Assembly (NCBI GenBank): GCA_016793065.1
Contig: JAEULV010000006.1
Location: 1 to 64,000 of the forward strand
Reading direction: 5' to 3'
Origin: Hyphomicrobiaceae bacterium
Lineage (GTDB): Bacteria; Pseudomonadota; Alphaproteobacteria; Rhizobiales; Ancalomicrobiaceae
Length of the DNA stretch: 64,000 bases
The notes under the pieces were generated by a model. The model searched no databases. It was not told where the DNA came from and saw only the letters and a program-made list of their open reading frames with translations. Numbering within the stretch: position 1 is the stretch's first letter; the number at the start of each line of letters is the position of its first letter. The position numbers and the translations under genes were made by a program. This document shows, in pieces, positions 41,731-54,424 of this stretch.

Positions 41731-42930
41731 TCAGGCGCCGAAGTGACGACGCAGGGCGTCGGCGAGGTCGGTCTTCTCCCAGGAGAAGCCGCCCTCGGCA
41801 TCGGGCGTGCGGCCGAAGTGGCCGTAGGCGGCGGTGCGGGCGTAGATCGGCTTGGCGAGGTCGAGATGGGTGCGGATGCCGCGCGGGGTGAGACGCATCA
41901 GCTCCGGCAGGATCTTTTCCAGCGCCGCCGGGTCGACATTGCCGGTGCCGTGGGTGTCGACATAGAACGACAGCGGCTCGGAAACGCCGATGGCGTAGGA
42001 GATCTGGATGGTGCACTTCTCGGCGAGGCCGGCGGCAACGACGTTCTTGGCGAGGTAGCGGCAGGCATAGGCAGCCGAACGGTCGACCTTGGTCGGGTCC
42101 TTGCCGGAGAAGGCGCCGCCGCCATGGGGCGAGGCGCCTCCGTAGGTGTCGACGATGATCTTGCGGCCGGTCAGGCCGCAATCGCCGTCGGGGCCGCCGA
42201 TGACGAAGTTGCCGGTCGGGTTGACGTGCCAGACGGTCGCCGGGGTGACGAGGCCGGCCGGGAAGACGCCGAGGACGTAGGGGCGGACGATCTGCATCAC
42301 GTCGTCGGGCGTCAGGCCTTCCTTGTGCTGCGTCGACACGACGATCTGGGTGACCTCGACCGGCTTGCCGTCGACATAGCGCAGGGTGACCTGACTCTTG
42401 GCGTCGGGCTCCAGGCCGGCTTCCTTGCCGGAATGGCGGACGTCGGCGAGGGTCTTCAGGATGTTGTGCGAATACTGCAACGTCGCCGGCATCAGTTCCG
42501 GCGTCTCGTTGGTGGCGTAGCCGAACATGATGCCCTGGTCGCCGGCGCCTTCGTCCTTGTTGGCCTCGGCCTTGCTGTCAACGCCCATGGCGATGTCGGC
42601 GGACTGGGCGTGGAGGTGGCACTCGATATGGGCATTCTTCCAGTGGAAGCCGTCCTGCGCGTAACCGATATCCTTGATGGCGGCGCGGGTGTTCTCGATC
42701 AGCAATTCCGGGGTCACGGAAGCCGGGCCGCGGGTCTCGCCGGCGAGGACGACGCGATTGGTGGTGGCGAGCGTCTCGCAGGCGACGCGGATGTTGGACA
42801 GATCCCAGCCAGCCTTGGCGCCTTCGCGGAAGAAGGTATCGACAACTTCGTCGGAGATACGGTCGCAGACTTTGTCCGGATGGCCTTCGGAGACGGATTC
42901 ACTGGTGAAAAGATAAGACGTGCGCGCCAC
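41731..42930 (-). CDS. metK: S-adenosylmethionine synthetase
   Basis: This enzyme makes SAM from methionine and ATP. It has 399 residues, near the usual length. It opens with [23 protein letters not shown], the ATP-binding signature, and contains [12 protein letters not shown] and [19 protein letters not shown]. The start is a GTG at 42930 with GAGGA eight bases upstream. Upstream lies a roughly 170-base leader preceded by a good promoter at 43109-43137. It is followed by trmB, a SAM-dependent enzyme. Confidence 0.97.
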   Translation of the reverse strand: MARTSYLFTSESVSEGHPDKVCDRISDEVVDTFFREGAKAGWDLSNIRVACETLATTNRVVLAGETRGPASVTPELLIENTRAAIKDIGYAQDGFHWKNAHIECHLHAQSADIAMGVDSKAEANKDEGAGDQGIMFGYATNETPELMPATLQYSHNILKTLADVRHSGKEAGLEPDAKSQVTLRYVDGKPVEVTQIVVSTQHKEGLTPDDVMQIVRPYVLGVFPAGLVTPATVWHVNPTGNFVIGGPDGDCGLTGRKIIVDTYGGASPHGGGAFSGKDPTKVDRSAAYACRYLAKNVVAAGLAEKCTIQISYAIGVSEPLSFYVDTHGTGNVDPAALEKILPELMRLTPRGIRTHLDLAKPIYARTAAYGHFGRTPDAEGGFSWEKTDLADALRRHFGA

Positions 42931-43108
42931 GAGATGATCCTCTTGAGCAAGATCCGCTGGGAGGCAATCGAATGCCCGACGGACAACATCGGAAAAACAG
43001 CTGGTTGCGCCATATGCCCGACTGTCACTCGCCGGAAGCGGACCAGGGTTGGCAAAAGACAGACTGGCGGCGACAGCCGCCCGCAATTCCACCTTTCGAA
43101 CCATGGGC
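42931..43108 (-). promoter_or_regulatory. Long metK 5' leader with a GC hairpin
   Basis: From the inferred start site near 43101 to the GTG is about 170 bases, long for an untranslated leader. It contains a perfect 6-bp hairpin with GACA/TGTC loop at 43066-43081 (GGCGGC and GCCGCC). metK is a common target of SAM riboswitches, so a leader of this length is a candidate regulatory RNA, but I do not recognise SAM-II, SAM-IV/V or SAM/SAH motifs in it. Confidence 0.35.
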
Positions 43109-43137
43109 CATATACGGGCGGAATAAAGTCTAGTCAA
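43109..43137 (-). promoter_or_regulatory. Vegetative promoter of metK
   Basis: On the minus strand TTGACT (43137-43132) and TATATG (43114-43109) are separated by exactly 17 bases, a near-consensus housekeeping sigma factor promoter. It directs transcription to the metK leader, with an expected start near 43101. Confidence 0.8.
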
Positions 43138-43443
43138 CCCACAAGATGAAGCGAGGTTTGCGAATGGAGGAATTTGCCATGACGCCGGCCTCGCCGGCGA
43201 TCATGGCTCCGGCTCCGCCAATAATGCATGGATGGTTCTTCGATTTCGTCTAAGCGAATTTATATAGAATGCGAGAGCGCTGCTTGACCAAGCATGAAAA
43301 ATTAAATCCCGCCATCGTCGATGTCGCGACAATTGATCGCGCTGCATTTCAACGGACTTCACCAGATATGCGCATGAACGAACAAAGCCCGTCCGCCGGA
43401 GTTACCGGGCAGCCGGGCCTCGAATTCAACGATATCGGCAGGC
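43138..43443. other. Intergenic region upstream of metK promoter
   Basis: About 306 bases between the metK promoter and the end of the xre gene. It contains a small GC inverted repeat (GCCGGCCTCGCCGGC around 43183) and otherwise nothing I can interpret; open frames here lack a ribosome binding site and conserved sequence. Confidence 0.4.
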
Positions 43444-43875
43444 TCAGTCTTCTTCGCCGGCGAGGGCGCGAACCAGATCGACAACCTTGCGGCGGACCTT
43501 CGGTTCCTTGATGCGTACGAACGCCTTGTTGAGCTGCAGCCCCTCGCTCGACGACAGGAAGTCGACGACGTAGGAAGTCGACTGGGATTCCTGGAAGCCG
43601 GCGGTCGGCATGCCGGGTTCGGCCGGAATCAGCGGAGCAAGAACCGGAGCGTCCTCAAAGAAGAACGACACCGGGACATTCATCACGCGAGCAATCGCCT
43701 GCAGACGGCTGGCGCCAATGCGATTGGTGCCCTTTTCGTATTTCTGAATTTGCTGAAACGTGATGCCGAGATGTTCGCCGAGCTTTTCCTGACTCATGCC
43801 GAGCATCATTCGACGAAGACGGACGCGACTGCCGACATGAACGTCGATCGGGTTAGGTGACTTTTTGCTGATCAT
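43444..43875 (-). CDS. XRE-family transcriptional regulator
   Basis: This is a 143-residue DNA-binding protein. The helix-turn-helix spans residues ~18-72 (GSRVRLRRMMLGMSQEKLGEHLGITFQQIQKYEKG), and the C-terminal part is a short effector region. This regulator is conserved between lnt and metK in Rhizobiales. The ATG at 43875 has GGGGAAA upstream, and the stretch from 43876 to 44073 is AT-rich with probable promoter function. The target genes are not known to me. Confidence 0.92.
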   Translation of the reverse strand: MISKKSPNPIDVHVGSRVRLRRMMLGMSQEKLGEHLGITFQQIQKYEKGTNRIGASRLQAIARVMNVPVSFFFEDAPVLAPLIPAEPGMPTAGFQESQSTSYVVDFLSSSEGLQLNKAFVRIKEPKVRRKVVDLVRALAGEED

Positions 43876-44073
43876 GTTTTCCCCGTTCGCCTGTCGTGAA
43901 CGAATGATCTTGTGTTTTGTTGGTTGAGGCCCGGCCAATCTACGCCGTAACGGAAACGCACCGAACCGCATGCGAATGACTCATCATTATCGTTTAGGCG
44001 CGACGATGGCTTCATGGCCAAGCGCCATGTATCACGACGAATCGATATTGTGATTGATGCAGCCTTAAGTCAA

Positions 44074-45699
44074 TCAGCCTCGTTCAATATAGTTACCGCG
44101 AATGGCGACATTTAACAAAAATCCGCTAAGGAGAAGGCTTAAAAGTAACCAATCTCCAAGGCGGGCGTAGAGCGGGCTGGCGATCGCCGCCGGAAGGGCA
44201 CCGTCAAGAATACCGATGATGTCAATATCCAATCGGGCCACAACTCGTCCGACTGGATCAACTATAGCAGAAATGCCAGTGTTGGCCGCGCGAACAACGG
44301 GAATACCTTCCTCGACTGCACGTATTTGCACCTGATGGAAGTGTTGGCGTGGTCCAGGGGTGTTGCCAAACCATCCGTCATTGGTGACGTTGACGATCCA
44401 GCCCGGGCGCTCGTTCTCGCCGATCACCGCGCCGGGAAAGATGATTTCATAGCAGATCAGCGGGGCAAAGCCCGGCGCGCCGCGCACCGGCAAGGTGCGC
44501 AGGCCCGGTCCCGGCTCGAAGCCGCCGGCGAGGCCGCCGACATTGTCGATGCCCCACGACTTCAGCAGATCGAAGAACGGGATGTACTCGCCGAACGGCA
44601 CGAGGTGGGCCTTGTCGTAGGCTGCCTCGATATGACCGTCGTCGCCGATGACATAGAGGGTGTTGTAGTAGTGCGGCGCCTTCTCGCCGGCCGACGGCGG
44701 CTCGAGCCGGTTGGCGCCGGTGATGAGGGTGACATTGGCGGGCAGCGCGGCGGCGATTTCGGCTAGGGCGCCGGGTTCGCGGGCGAGGAGGTAGGGAAAC
44801 GGCGATTCCGGCCAGATCAGATGGGTGACATCGGCCAGCCCGGAGCGTTCCGGCGAGGTCGGGCGGTCCGACAGTTTCAGCAGGCGCGGGATGACCTTGG
44901 ACGTCGCCTCCGACTGCCATTTCAGCATCTCGTCCTGGGCGGGCTGGACGATGCGCAGCTTGACGTCGGGGACGAAGGCCGTCGGGTTCGCCTGCAGGCG
45001 CCAGATGCCGAAGCCGGCGATGGCGACGGCCAGCAGGACGGCAAAGGCCGCATAGCGACGGCCGGCGCGCAGGGCGACGCCCTCGGCGGCGATCACGGCG
45101 GCGGGGGCGGCAAACAGCAGCACGGAGAGGAAACTCAGGCCGTAGCCGCCGACCAGCGCCGCCGTCTGCATGCCGACCGGCTCGGCGGCGAGCGCATAGC
45201 CGATCTGATTCCACGGAAAGCCGGTCAGCACATGGCCGCGCAGCCATTCGGCGGCGGCAAGCCCGACGGCAAGGGCGATGATCCGGCGCCAGCCGTCGCG
45301 CCAGAGCAGGCGGGCGATGACCATGGCGAGGCCGTAGAACAACGCCAGTCCGACCGGCATGGCCAGAACCGCCGCCGGCATCAGCCAGGCGAAGCGTTCG
45401 GCATCGACGAGGAAGGCCGAGCCGATCCACCACAAGCCGGCGAGGAAGTAGCCGAAGCCGAACCACCAGCCGGTCCAGAATGCCGGCATCAGCCGGCGAA
45501 CGCGTCCCGATCGGGCGGTTTCGACGGCGCCCTCGATCAGGAACAGCAGGGCCGGCAACGTGACGAACAGGATCGGCGCCAGATGGAACGGCGCCTGGGC
45601 CAGCGCCGACAGCGCGCCGAACAGAAAGGCGAGGCCGCGCCGGCGCCAGCCATGGGCGAGAACGAGGTGAGAGGCAAAACGCTCCAGCGCGTCGAGCAT
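44074..45699 (-). CDS. lnt: Apolipoprotein N-acyltransferase
   Basis: This inner-membrane enzyme (541 residues) adds the third acyl chain to lipoproteins. Membrane segments fill residues ~25-230, followed by the periplasmic nitrilase-like domain and a final anchor. The catalytic triad is visible as E298 in WPESPF, K363 in YDKAHLVPFGEY and C416 in LICYEIIFP, in the same spacing as E. coli Lnt (E267, K335, C387). Its 5' end lies at the ATG 45699. It is followed by xre and metK. Confidence 0.96.
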   Translation of the reverse strand: MLDALERFASHLVLAHGWRRRGLAFLFGALSALAQAPFHLAPILFVTLPALLFLIEGAVETARSGRVRRLMPAFWTGWWFGFGYFLAGLWWIGSAFLVDAERFAWLMPAAVLAMPVGLALFYGLAMVIARLLWRDGWRRIIALAVGLAAAEWLRGHVLTGFPWNQIGYALAAEPVGMQTAALVGGYGLSFLSVLLFAAPAAVIAAEGVALRAGRRYAAFAVLLAVAIAGFGIWRLQANPTAFVPDVKLRIVQPAQDEMLKWQSEATSKVIPRLLKLSDRPTSPERSGLADVTHLIWPESPFPYLLAREPGALAEIAAALPANVTLITGANRLEPPSAGEKAPHYYNTLYVIGDDGHIEAAYDKAHLVPFGEYIPFFDLLKSWGIDNVGGLAGGFEPGPGLRTLPVRGAPGFAPLICYEIIFPGAVIGENERPGWIVNVTNDGWFGNTPGPRQHFHQVQIRAVEEGIPVVRAANTGISAIVDPVGRVVARLDIDIIGILDGALPAAIASPLYARLGDWLLLSLLLSGFLLNVAIRGNYIERG

Positions 45700-45824
45700 G
45701 GTCGGATCCTTCCCGGTCGAATCACCCGCGCGGGGCGCAAACTCGGGGCGATCCTAGTTTCTCGCGATGACCGATAGAATCTGCCCTTGGCGGAAATCGC
45801 CGTCCAGCCGGCGGTTGGCCGGCG

Positions 45825-46553
45825 TCAGCGGCCGCGGCGATAGACCCAGACGCGCGCCGGCGGCAGGTTCATCACCACCCAGTTCGAACGCTCGATGCTG
45901 TAGTCGCCGGCGCCGGGCGGTACCGGCGGCACCAGCGAATAGGAAAACTGCACGAAGGGGGCACCGGGCGGCATCATCGCCAGGGCTTCCTCAAGCAGGT
46001 GGATACGCTGGGCCGGTGGTCGGGTCAGCAGCGGCAGGCCGGACACGACCGCAGCGAGCGGCGCCTCGCCGAGGCGGCCGAGCGTGCGGCGGATGGCGTA
46101 AGCATCGCCGTGGACGACATGGATGCCGGGAAAGCGATGGCGCAGCAAGGTGCAGAAATCGGCGGAATACTCAATCGAGGCGAGGCGTTCGGGTGGAACG
46201 CCGCGATCAAGCAGCGCCTTGGTCACGACGCCGGTTCCCGGTCCGAGCTCGACCACCATGCCGGGGCGGGCGGGATCGACGAAGGCGGCCATGCGCGCCG
46301 CCAATGCCGGGCTCGACGGCGTGACGGCGCCCATCTGCATCGGCTTGTCGACCCAGGTCTTGAGGAAGCGGATGTCGTCGGCGACCTTGGCCTTGATGTC
46401 GGCGGAGAATTCCTCGAAATCGGCCTGCCATTCGGCCTTCAACTCGTCGGCCCTGCCGGGCAATTCGCGCATCCGGCCCGGCAGCGAGCGGATCTGCCGG
46501 CCAAGGCGGGCGGCGACGGGATTTTGCGGCTTCTTGGCCGGGCGATGCGGCAT
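45825..46553 (-). CDS. Phospholipid N-methyltransferase-like SAM enzyme (PmtA-like)
   Basis: This is a 242-residue class I methyltransferase. The SAM motif is VVELGPGTGVVTKALLDRGV (residues ~98-117). The acidic partner is in SIEYSADFC. The arrangement and later VVSGLPLLTRPP region match the Sinorhizobium-type phosphatidylethanolamine N-methyltransferase PmtA family, which makes phosphatidylcholine; rRNA adenine dimethylases are an alternative. A charged N-terminal extension (~70 residues) is longer than in PmtA. The ATG at 46553 has AGGA upstream. No operon partner is obvious; it lies between dnaJ and lnt. Confidence 0.65.
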   Translation of the reverse strand: MPHRPAKKPQNPVAARLGRQIRSLPGRMRELPGRADELKAEWQADFEEFSADIKAKVADDIRFLKTWVDKPMQMGAVTPSSPALAARMAAFVDPARPGMVVELGPGTGVVTKALLDRGVPPERLASIEYSADFCTLLRHRFPGIHVVHGDAYAIRRTLGRLGEAPLAAVVSGLPLLTRPPAQRIHLLEEALAMMPPGAPFVQFSYSLVPPVPPGAGDYSIERSNWVVMNLPPARVWVYRRGR

Positions 46554-46811
46554 CGGGCGTCCTTTGGTTGTCGTCGGCAGGCGACGGCGCGGCCGACGAT
46601 CCCGCAAGGGACGGGCACGATAACGCGCCTGCCTCGCACAAGATGCAAGGCCTTTTCGTCCGAAGCGGGGCAACCGCGTCGAACCGCGATCGGCGAGCCG
46701 GCCTTGCGGCGCGACTAGCGTAAAATCGCCGTTCCATGACGCATTTTTGACAAATGCCACCGCGCGTCAAGGGCGGCGCGGCGTTTTCGACCGGGGGGTG
46801 CGACCGGCGCG

Positions 46812-47963
46812 TCAGCCGCCGAGATCGTCGAAGAAGCTCTTCACCTTGGCAAAGAAGCCGTGCGATTCGGGGTGATTGTCGCTGGATGTCGCCCGCTCGA
46901 ACTCCTCCAGCAGTTCGCGCTGGCGGCGGTTGAGATTGCTCGGGGTCTCGACGAAGACGCGGACATACATGTCGCCGGACTGGGTCGAGCGCAGCACCGG
47001 CATGCCCTTGCCCTTGAGGCGGAATTCCTTGTTGGTCTGGGTGCCCTCGGGGATCGGAACCTTGATCTTGGCGCCGGACACGCTCGGAACCTCGACCGAG
47101 CCGCCGAGGGCGGCGGTGGTCATGGAAATCGGCACGCGGCAGAAGATGTCGGCGCCCTCGCGCTGGAAGAACGGGTGCGGCTTCAGGCTGACGAAGATGT
47201 AGAGATCGCCGGAGGGACCGCCGCGCAGGCCGGCCTCGCCCTCGCCGGCGAGGCGGATGCGGGTGCCGTCCTCGATGCCGGAGGGAACCGAGACAGTGAG
47301 GGTCTTGTCCTTGGTCTTGCGGCCGGTGCCGCCGCAGGCCGTGCAGGGGTCGGCGATGGTCTGGCCGCGACCGCCGCAGCTGTGGCAGGTGCGCTCGATG
47401 GTGAAGAAGCCCTGCATGGCGCGCACGCGGCCGGCGCCGCCGCAGGTGCGGCAGGTCTGCGGCTGGGTGCCGGGCTTGGCGCCGTTGCCGGAGCAGACGT
47501 CGCAGGTGATCGAGGTGGGAACGCGAACCTCGACCTGCTTGCCGGCATAGGCCTCTTCCAGCGAGATCTCGAGATTGTAGCGCAGGTCGGCGCCGCGTTC
47601 GCGGCCGGTGCCGCGACCGCCGCCGGGTCCGCCCTGGCGGCGGCCGCCGAGGAACTCGTCGAAGATGGTGTCGAACATGTCCGACATGGACTGGGCGAAG
47701 TCGCCGTTGAAGCCGGCGCCGCCGCCCTGCCCGCCGTTTTCGAAGGCGGCATGGCCGAAGCGATCGTAGGCCGCGCGCTTCTGCGGGTCCTTCAGCACTT
47801 CATAGGCTTCGTTGACGTCCTTGAACTTGGCCTCGGCCGCCTTGTCGCCGGGGTTCTTGTCCGGATGCAATTGCATGGCGAGCTTGCGGAAAGCGCTCTT
47901 CAGCTCCTTCTCGTCGGCGGTCTTGCCGACGCCGAGAACTTCGTAATAGTCACGCTTGGCCAC
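46812..47963 (-). CDS. dnaJ: Chaperone protein DnaJ
   Basis: This is the Hsp40 co-chaperone of DnaK, 383 residues. It contains the J domain with HPD (LHPDKN), a Gly/Phe-rich region, four CXXCXGXG-type zinc motifs ([32 protein letters not shown]) and the C-terminal substrate-binding domain. The start is GTG (GTG GCC AAG CGT) with GGAG eight bases upstream. A terminator between dnaK and dnaJ suggests dnaJ is expressed partly from read-through or its own promoter in the 150-base gap. Confidence 0.97.
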   Translation of the reverse strand: MAKRDYYEVLGVGKTADEKELKSAFRKLAMQLHPDKNPGDKAAEAKFKDVNEAYEVLKDPQKRAAYDRFGHAAFENGGQGGGAGFNGDFAQSMSDMFDTIFDEFLGGRRQGGPGGGRGTGRERGADLRYNLEISLEEAYAGKQVEVRVPTSITCDVCSGNGAKPGTQPQTCRTCGGAGRVRAMQGFFTIERTCHSCGGRGQTIADPCTACGGTGRKTKDKTLTVSVPSGIEDGTRIRLAGEGEAGLRGGPSGDLYIFVSLKPHPFFQREGADIFCRVPISMTTAALGGSVEVPSVSGAKIKVPIPEGTQTNKEFRLKGKGMPVLRSTQSGDMYVRVFVETPSNLNRRQRELLEEFERATSSDNHPESHGFFAKVKSFFDDLGG

Positions 47964-48053
47964 GGTTGTTCTCCGGATGGGCGGGCGCCGAGATGGCGTC
48001 TGGCCGGTCGCGGGAAGGGCGATCAACGGCACCCTGTCCACAAGCCGGACCGC

Positions 48054-48087
48054 AAAAACCGTGCCCTCCGGCTAGCGGAGGGCACGG
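48054..48087 (-). terminator. Rho-independent terminator between dnaK and dnaJ
   Basis: A perfect 12-bp stem, CCGTGCCCTCCG and CGGAGGGCACGG with a 5-base loop, followed on the minus strand by TTTTT. It lies 26 bases after the dnaK stop. It probably reduces dnaJ relative to dnaK. Confidence 0.92.
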
Positions 48088-48112
48088 TCGGCTTTTCAGC
48101 CCGAGGCCTTGA

Positions 48113-50002
<1,890 letters not shown>

Positions 50003-50185
50003 GGTCCACTCTCCTTTTCGGCAAACCGGCCGGACCCGTTTCGGCATCCCTCGGCGCAGCGCGCCGCCGGTTCCCATGCATTTCGTCTGACAGTCGGGTT
50101 GACGCGACAACCCGGTCGCGGGCGAACCGCCGAACGGGCAATCGCGGGTGCGTCGCGCTCAAGACGAAGCACCGCTCGCGAAGTC

Positions 50186-50214
50186 ATATAAGGAGGGGAT
50201 TTTGCCGCCGCAAG
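50186..50214 (-). promoter_or_regulatory. RpoH (sigma-32) promoter of dnaK
   Basis: On the minus strand the -35 is CTTG (50214-50211) and the -10 is CTTATAT (50192-50186) with an 18-base spacer. The alphaproteobacterial heat-shock consensus is CTTG-N17/18-CYTATNTNNG, so the match is complete apart from the last G. It precedes dnaK with a leader of about 175 bases. Confidence 0.8.
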
Positions 50215-50285
50215 GCGTCTTTTCCTCGAGTTTTCGACGAAGCCGGACAAAGCCCGCGACGGCGGGCGAGCGCGCGGGCGCGGGC

Positions 50286-51065
50286 TCAGCCCTTGCCATC
50301 GGCGCGGACCTCGATCCGGTCGCGCAACTGCCGCAGAAACGGGATGCCGGCATACTGGTCCGGCTGGACGAAATCCCAGGCGACGCCGGTCGGATCGGGA
50401 TAGAGCGTCGACGTCTCGATCAGCCGGGTGGGGGTAGCGATGAAGTCGAGCGGCTGGTCGTGGCCGAGCATGACGATGCGGGCATCGTCGACGACCTGGA
50501 TGTCGTGCACCGTCGTGGCGATCGGCGCGTGGGCCGGCACCAGGCCGAGTTCGCGGAAGATGCCGAGTTCGAGATCGGCGAAGCCGCCGCCCTTGCCGGT
50601 GCGACCGCCGGCGGCGGTGACGGCGACGCAGCCGACGACGATGAAGTCCATCGGCCGCATCTGGTGGAACTCGACCGGCTTGCCGACCTCGACGAACACT
50701 TCCGAGCGGGCGGCATCGGCAAAGGCAATGCCGCGACGGGCGAGATCCTCGGGGTCGAGTTCGACGAAGGGGAACGGCTTCACCAGTTCGGGAACCGGGG
50801 CATAGAGAAGCTTGCCGGCCTCGAGCGCCATCCGCCGCAGCGGGATCTGCGCCGGGTCGGGATTGGACTTGACGACGGCGGCGGCGGCGAAGGACGGCAG
50901 CGCGGCGAGGCGCGCGGCGGCGGCCTCGTTGCCGTGATAGTCGGGGATGCGGCTCCACGGGCTGTCGACGCCGGCGCCGGTTGCCTCAAGCTCGGCCCAG
51001 ACGGCGTTGCGCAGGGCGTCCTTGGTTTCGTTGCGGCCCTGCCAGCGGGCGGTCGGCGCGGTCAT
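50286..51065 (-). CDS. 5-formyltetrahydrofolate cyclo-ligase-like protein
   Basis: This is a 259-residue member of the 5-formyl-THF cyclo-ligase (MTHFS) family. The substrate/nucleotide loop GGRTGKGGGFADLELG is the family signature, and WQGRNETKDALR is near the N-terminus. It is longer than classical MTHFS (~200 residues) and is the last gene of the urea-derivative catabolic operon, 47 bases after hpxZ. Standard MTHFS recycles 5-formyl-THF; whether this paralogue acts on a formylated or formimino intermediate of the pathway (note the formamidase-like gene in the same operon) is open. The ATG at 51065 fits the conserved start. Confidence 0.8.
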   Translation of the reverse strand: MTAPTARWQGRNETKDALRNAVWAELEATGAGVDSPWSRIPDYHGNEAAAARLAALPSFAAAAVVKSNPDPAQIPLRRMALEAGKLLYAPVPELVKPFPFVELDPEDLARRGIAFADAARSEVFVEVGKPVEFHQMRPMDFIVVGCVAVTAAGGRTGKGGGFADLELGIFRELGLVPAHAPIATTVHDIQVVDDARIVMLGHDQPLDFIATPTRLIETSTLYPDPTGVAWDFVQPDQYAGIPFLRQLRDRIEVRADGKG

Positions 51066-51112
51066 CGGCGGTATCCTCGGGGTTGTTTCGGTTACGAAAC
51101 GGCTGTCGCGAC

Positions 51113-51493
51113 CTATTCGTCGATCAGGCTGACATGGGCGGCGACGACCTTCCAGCCATCGGCCATGCGCATCCAGGTCTGCATCTGGCGGCCGACCTTG
51201 CCGGGGGCGGAGGCGCGGTAGAACAGGGTGGAGGCCGTCGCCGCGTCGCGGCCGAAGGTGGTGATGACGGTGCGGGCGAGATCGCGCGGCAGGTCGACCG
51301 GCGGATAGGCGGCGCGGAAGGCGGCGACCTCGGCGAAGCCGTGCTGCATCTCGCACACACCGTACCGGACGGTTTTAATTGAATCCCAGAAGAGGCGATC
51401 GAGGGCGGCGGTGTCGTTGGTGACGAAGGCGGTCTCATAGGCGGCGAACACCGCCTGCATCTCGGCCAGCACCTCGGGAATGTCGATGTCCAT
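51113..51493 (-). CDS. HpxZ-like protein (oxalurate-catabolism family, DUF3225)
   Basis: This is a 126-residue protein of the SnoaL-like/DUF3225 fold (HpxZ). The features are the N-terminal helix MQAVFAAYETAFVTND, the conserved central WDS and RYGVCE, and the C-terminal TFYRASAPGKVGRQMQTWMR-like strand followed by GWKVVAAHVSL. In Klebsiella, hpxWXYZ serves oxalurate breakdown in purine use; the exact function of HpxZ is unknown. It is placed after the isochorismatase-family hydrolase by 35 bases, in the same operon. Confidence 0.82.
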   Translation of the reverse strand: MDIDIPEVLAEMQAVFAAYETAFVTNDTAALDRLFWDSIKTVRYGVCEMQHGFAEVAAFRAAYPPVDLPRDLARTVITTFGRDAATASTLFYRASAPGKVGRQMQTWMRMADGWKVVAAHVSLIDE

Positions 51494-51528
51494 GGGCTTT
51501 CGCGATCCTGTTGGGTGGGGCGGCCGGG

Positions 51529-52196
51529 TCAGCTTTCAGCGACGGCGGCCTCGAGCGCGGCGAGCGGCGCGGTCCAGCCGACGATGCCGCCCTGGGCGCG
51601 GATCATCGCCAGCGTTGCCGCCTTGAATTCGGGGAAGTAGCTTTCGGTGGCGTCCTCGATCAGCAGGCAATCGTAACCGCGGTCATTGGCCTCGCGCATG
51701 GTGGTCTGGACGCAGACCTCGGTGGTGACGCCAGCGAGGACCAGATGGGTGATGCCCTTCAGCCGCAGGATGTCGCCGAGGGCGGTGGCGTAGAACGCGC
51801 CCTTGCCGGGCTTGTCGATGACGATTTCGCCGGGCGCCGGCGCCAGTTCGGCGATAATGGCGTTGCCGGGCTCGCCGCGCACCAGGATGCGGCCCATCGG
51901 GCCGGCATCGCCGATGCGCAGCGACGGGGCGCCGCGATCGCGCTTGGCGGGCGGGCAATCGGCGAGCGCGGCGTCGTGGGATTCGCGGGTGTGAATCACC
52001 GGCCAGCCGCTCGCGCGGAACAGCGCGATCAGGCGGGCGACGGTCGGCACGATCGCGGTCAGGCGGGAGACGTCGTTGCCCAGGGTCTCGCCGAAGCCGC
52101 CGGGCTCGACGAAATCGCGCTGCATGTCGATGACGACCAGGGCGGCGCGGCCGGGCGGCAGGGCAAAGGCGAAGGGCTGGGCGGCGACGGTGAGCA

Positions 52197-52197
<1 letters not shown>
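51529..52197 (-). CDS. Isochorismatase-fold cysteine hydrolase (candidate triuret/ureide hydrolase)
   Basis: This 222-residue amidohydrolase has a catalytic triad D24 (VVIDMQRDF), K129 ([11 protein letters not shown]) and C162 ([18 protein letters not shown]). It is a paralogue of the biuret hydrolase in the same operon, with a different C-terminal region ([10 protein letters not shown], then QGGIVGWTA). Members of this subfamily hydrolyse biuret, triuret, carbamoyl amides or ureidoacrylate. Two such enzymes side by side with AtzF suggest that this one handles a longer ureide such as triuret (TrtA-like); this is inference. The ATG overlaps the stop of the ABC ATPase (TGATG), so translation is coupled. 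Confidence 0.85.
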
Positions 52198-53725
<1,528 letters not shown>

Positions 53726-53729
<4 letters not shown>

Positions 53730-54415
53730 GCGATCGCCTCCAGCAGCGCGGCCGAGGTGGCGACGGCGCCGAAGACGCCGCCCTGCATCTTGATCATGTC
53801 GATGGCGGCGAGGTGGTTTTCGTACTTGGTGGCGCCGCAGCAGTCCTCCAGCAGCAGGCATTCGAAGCCGCGATCATTGGCCTCGCGCATGGTGGTGTGG
53901 ACGCAGACATCGGTGGTGATGCCGGTGAGCACGATGTTGCGGATGCCGCGAAGGCGCAGGATCAGTTCCAGATCGGTGGCGCAGAACGAGCCCTTGCCGG
54001 GCTTGTCGATGATCACCTCGCCGGGCAGCGGCGCCAGTTCGGGGATGATTTCCCAGCCCGGCTCGCCGCGCACCAGGATGCGGCCGCAGGGACCGGCGTC
54101 GCCGATGCCGGCGCCGATGCGCCGCGAGCGCCAGCGCTTGTTGTCGGGAAGGTCGGCGAGGTCGGGGCGGTGGCCCTCGCGGGTGTGAATGACGTGATAG
54201 CCGCGCGCCCGGAAGGCCGCCATCACCGTCGAGATCGGGCCGATGGGGGCGCGGGTGAGCGACAGATCATACCCCATGGTATCAACATAGCCGCCGACGC
54301 CGCAGAAGTCGGTCTGCATGTCGATGACGATCAGGGCGGTGTTGTCGGGTCGCAGATCGGCGTCGAACGGCCAGGGATAGGGGGTGGAGGCGAGGGTGCG
54401 CGGCGTGGCGGTCAT
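53726..54415 (-). CDS. biuH: Biuret hydrolase (biuret amidohydrolase)
   Basis: This is an isochorismatase-fold hydrolase of 229 residues. It closely follows the sequence of Rhizobium biuret hydrolase: [53 protein letters not shown] and [23 protein letters not shown]. Catalytic residues are D32, K138 and C171 ([20 protein letters not shown]). It cleaves biuret to allophanate and ammonia. The allophanate hydrolase of this island would complete the breakdown. It lies 9 bases after the formamidase-like gene and overlaps the ABC ATPase start. Confidence 0.9.
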
Positions 54416-54424
54416 GGGATCTCC

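Noticed and set aside
42931-43137. Extended metK reading frame with extra N-terminal residues
   Set aside because: MetK similarity begins at the GTG 42930 with a good ribosome binding site; the upstream frame overlaps the promoter and leader.
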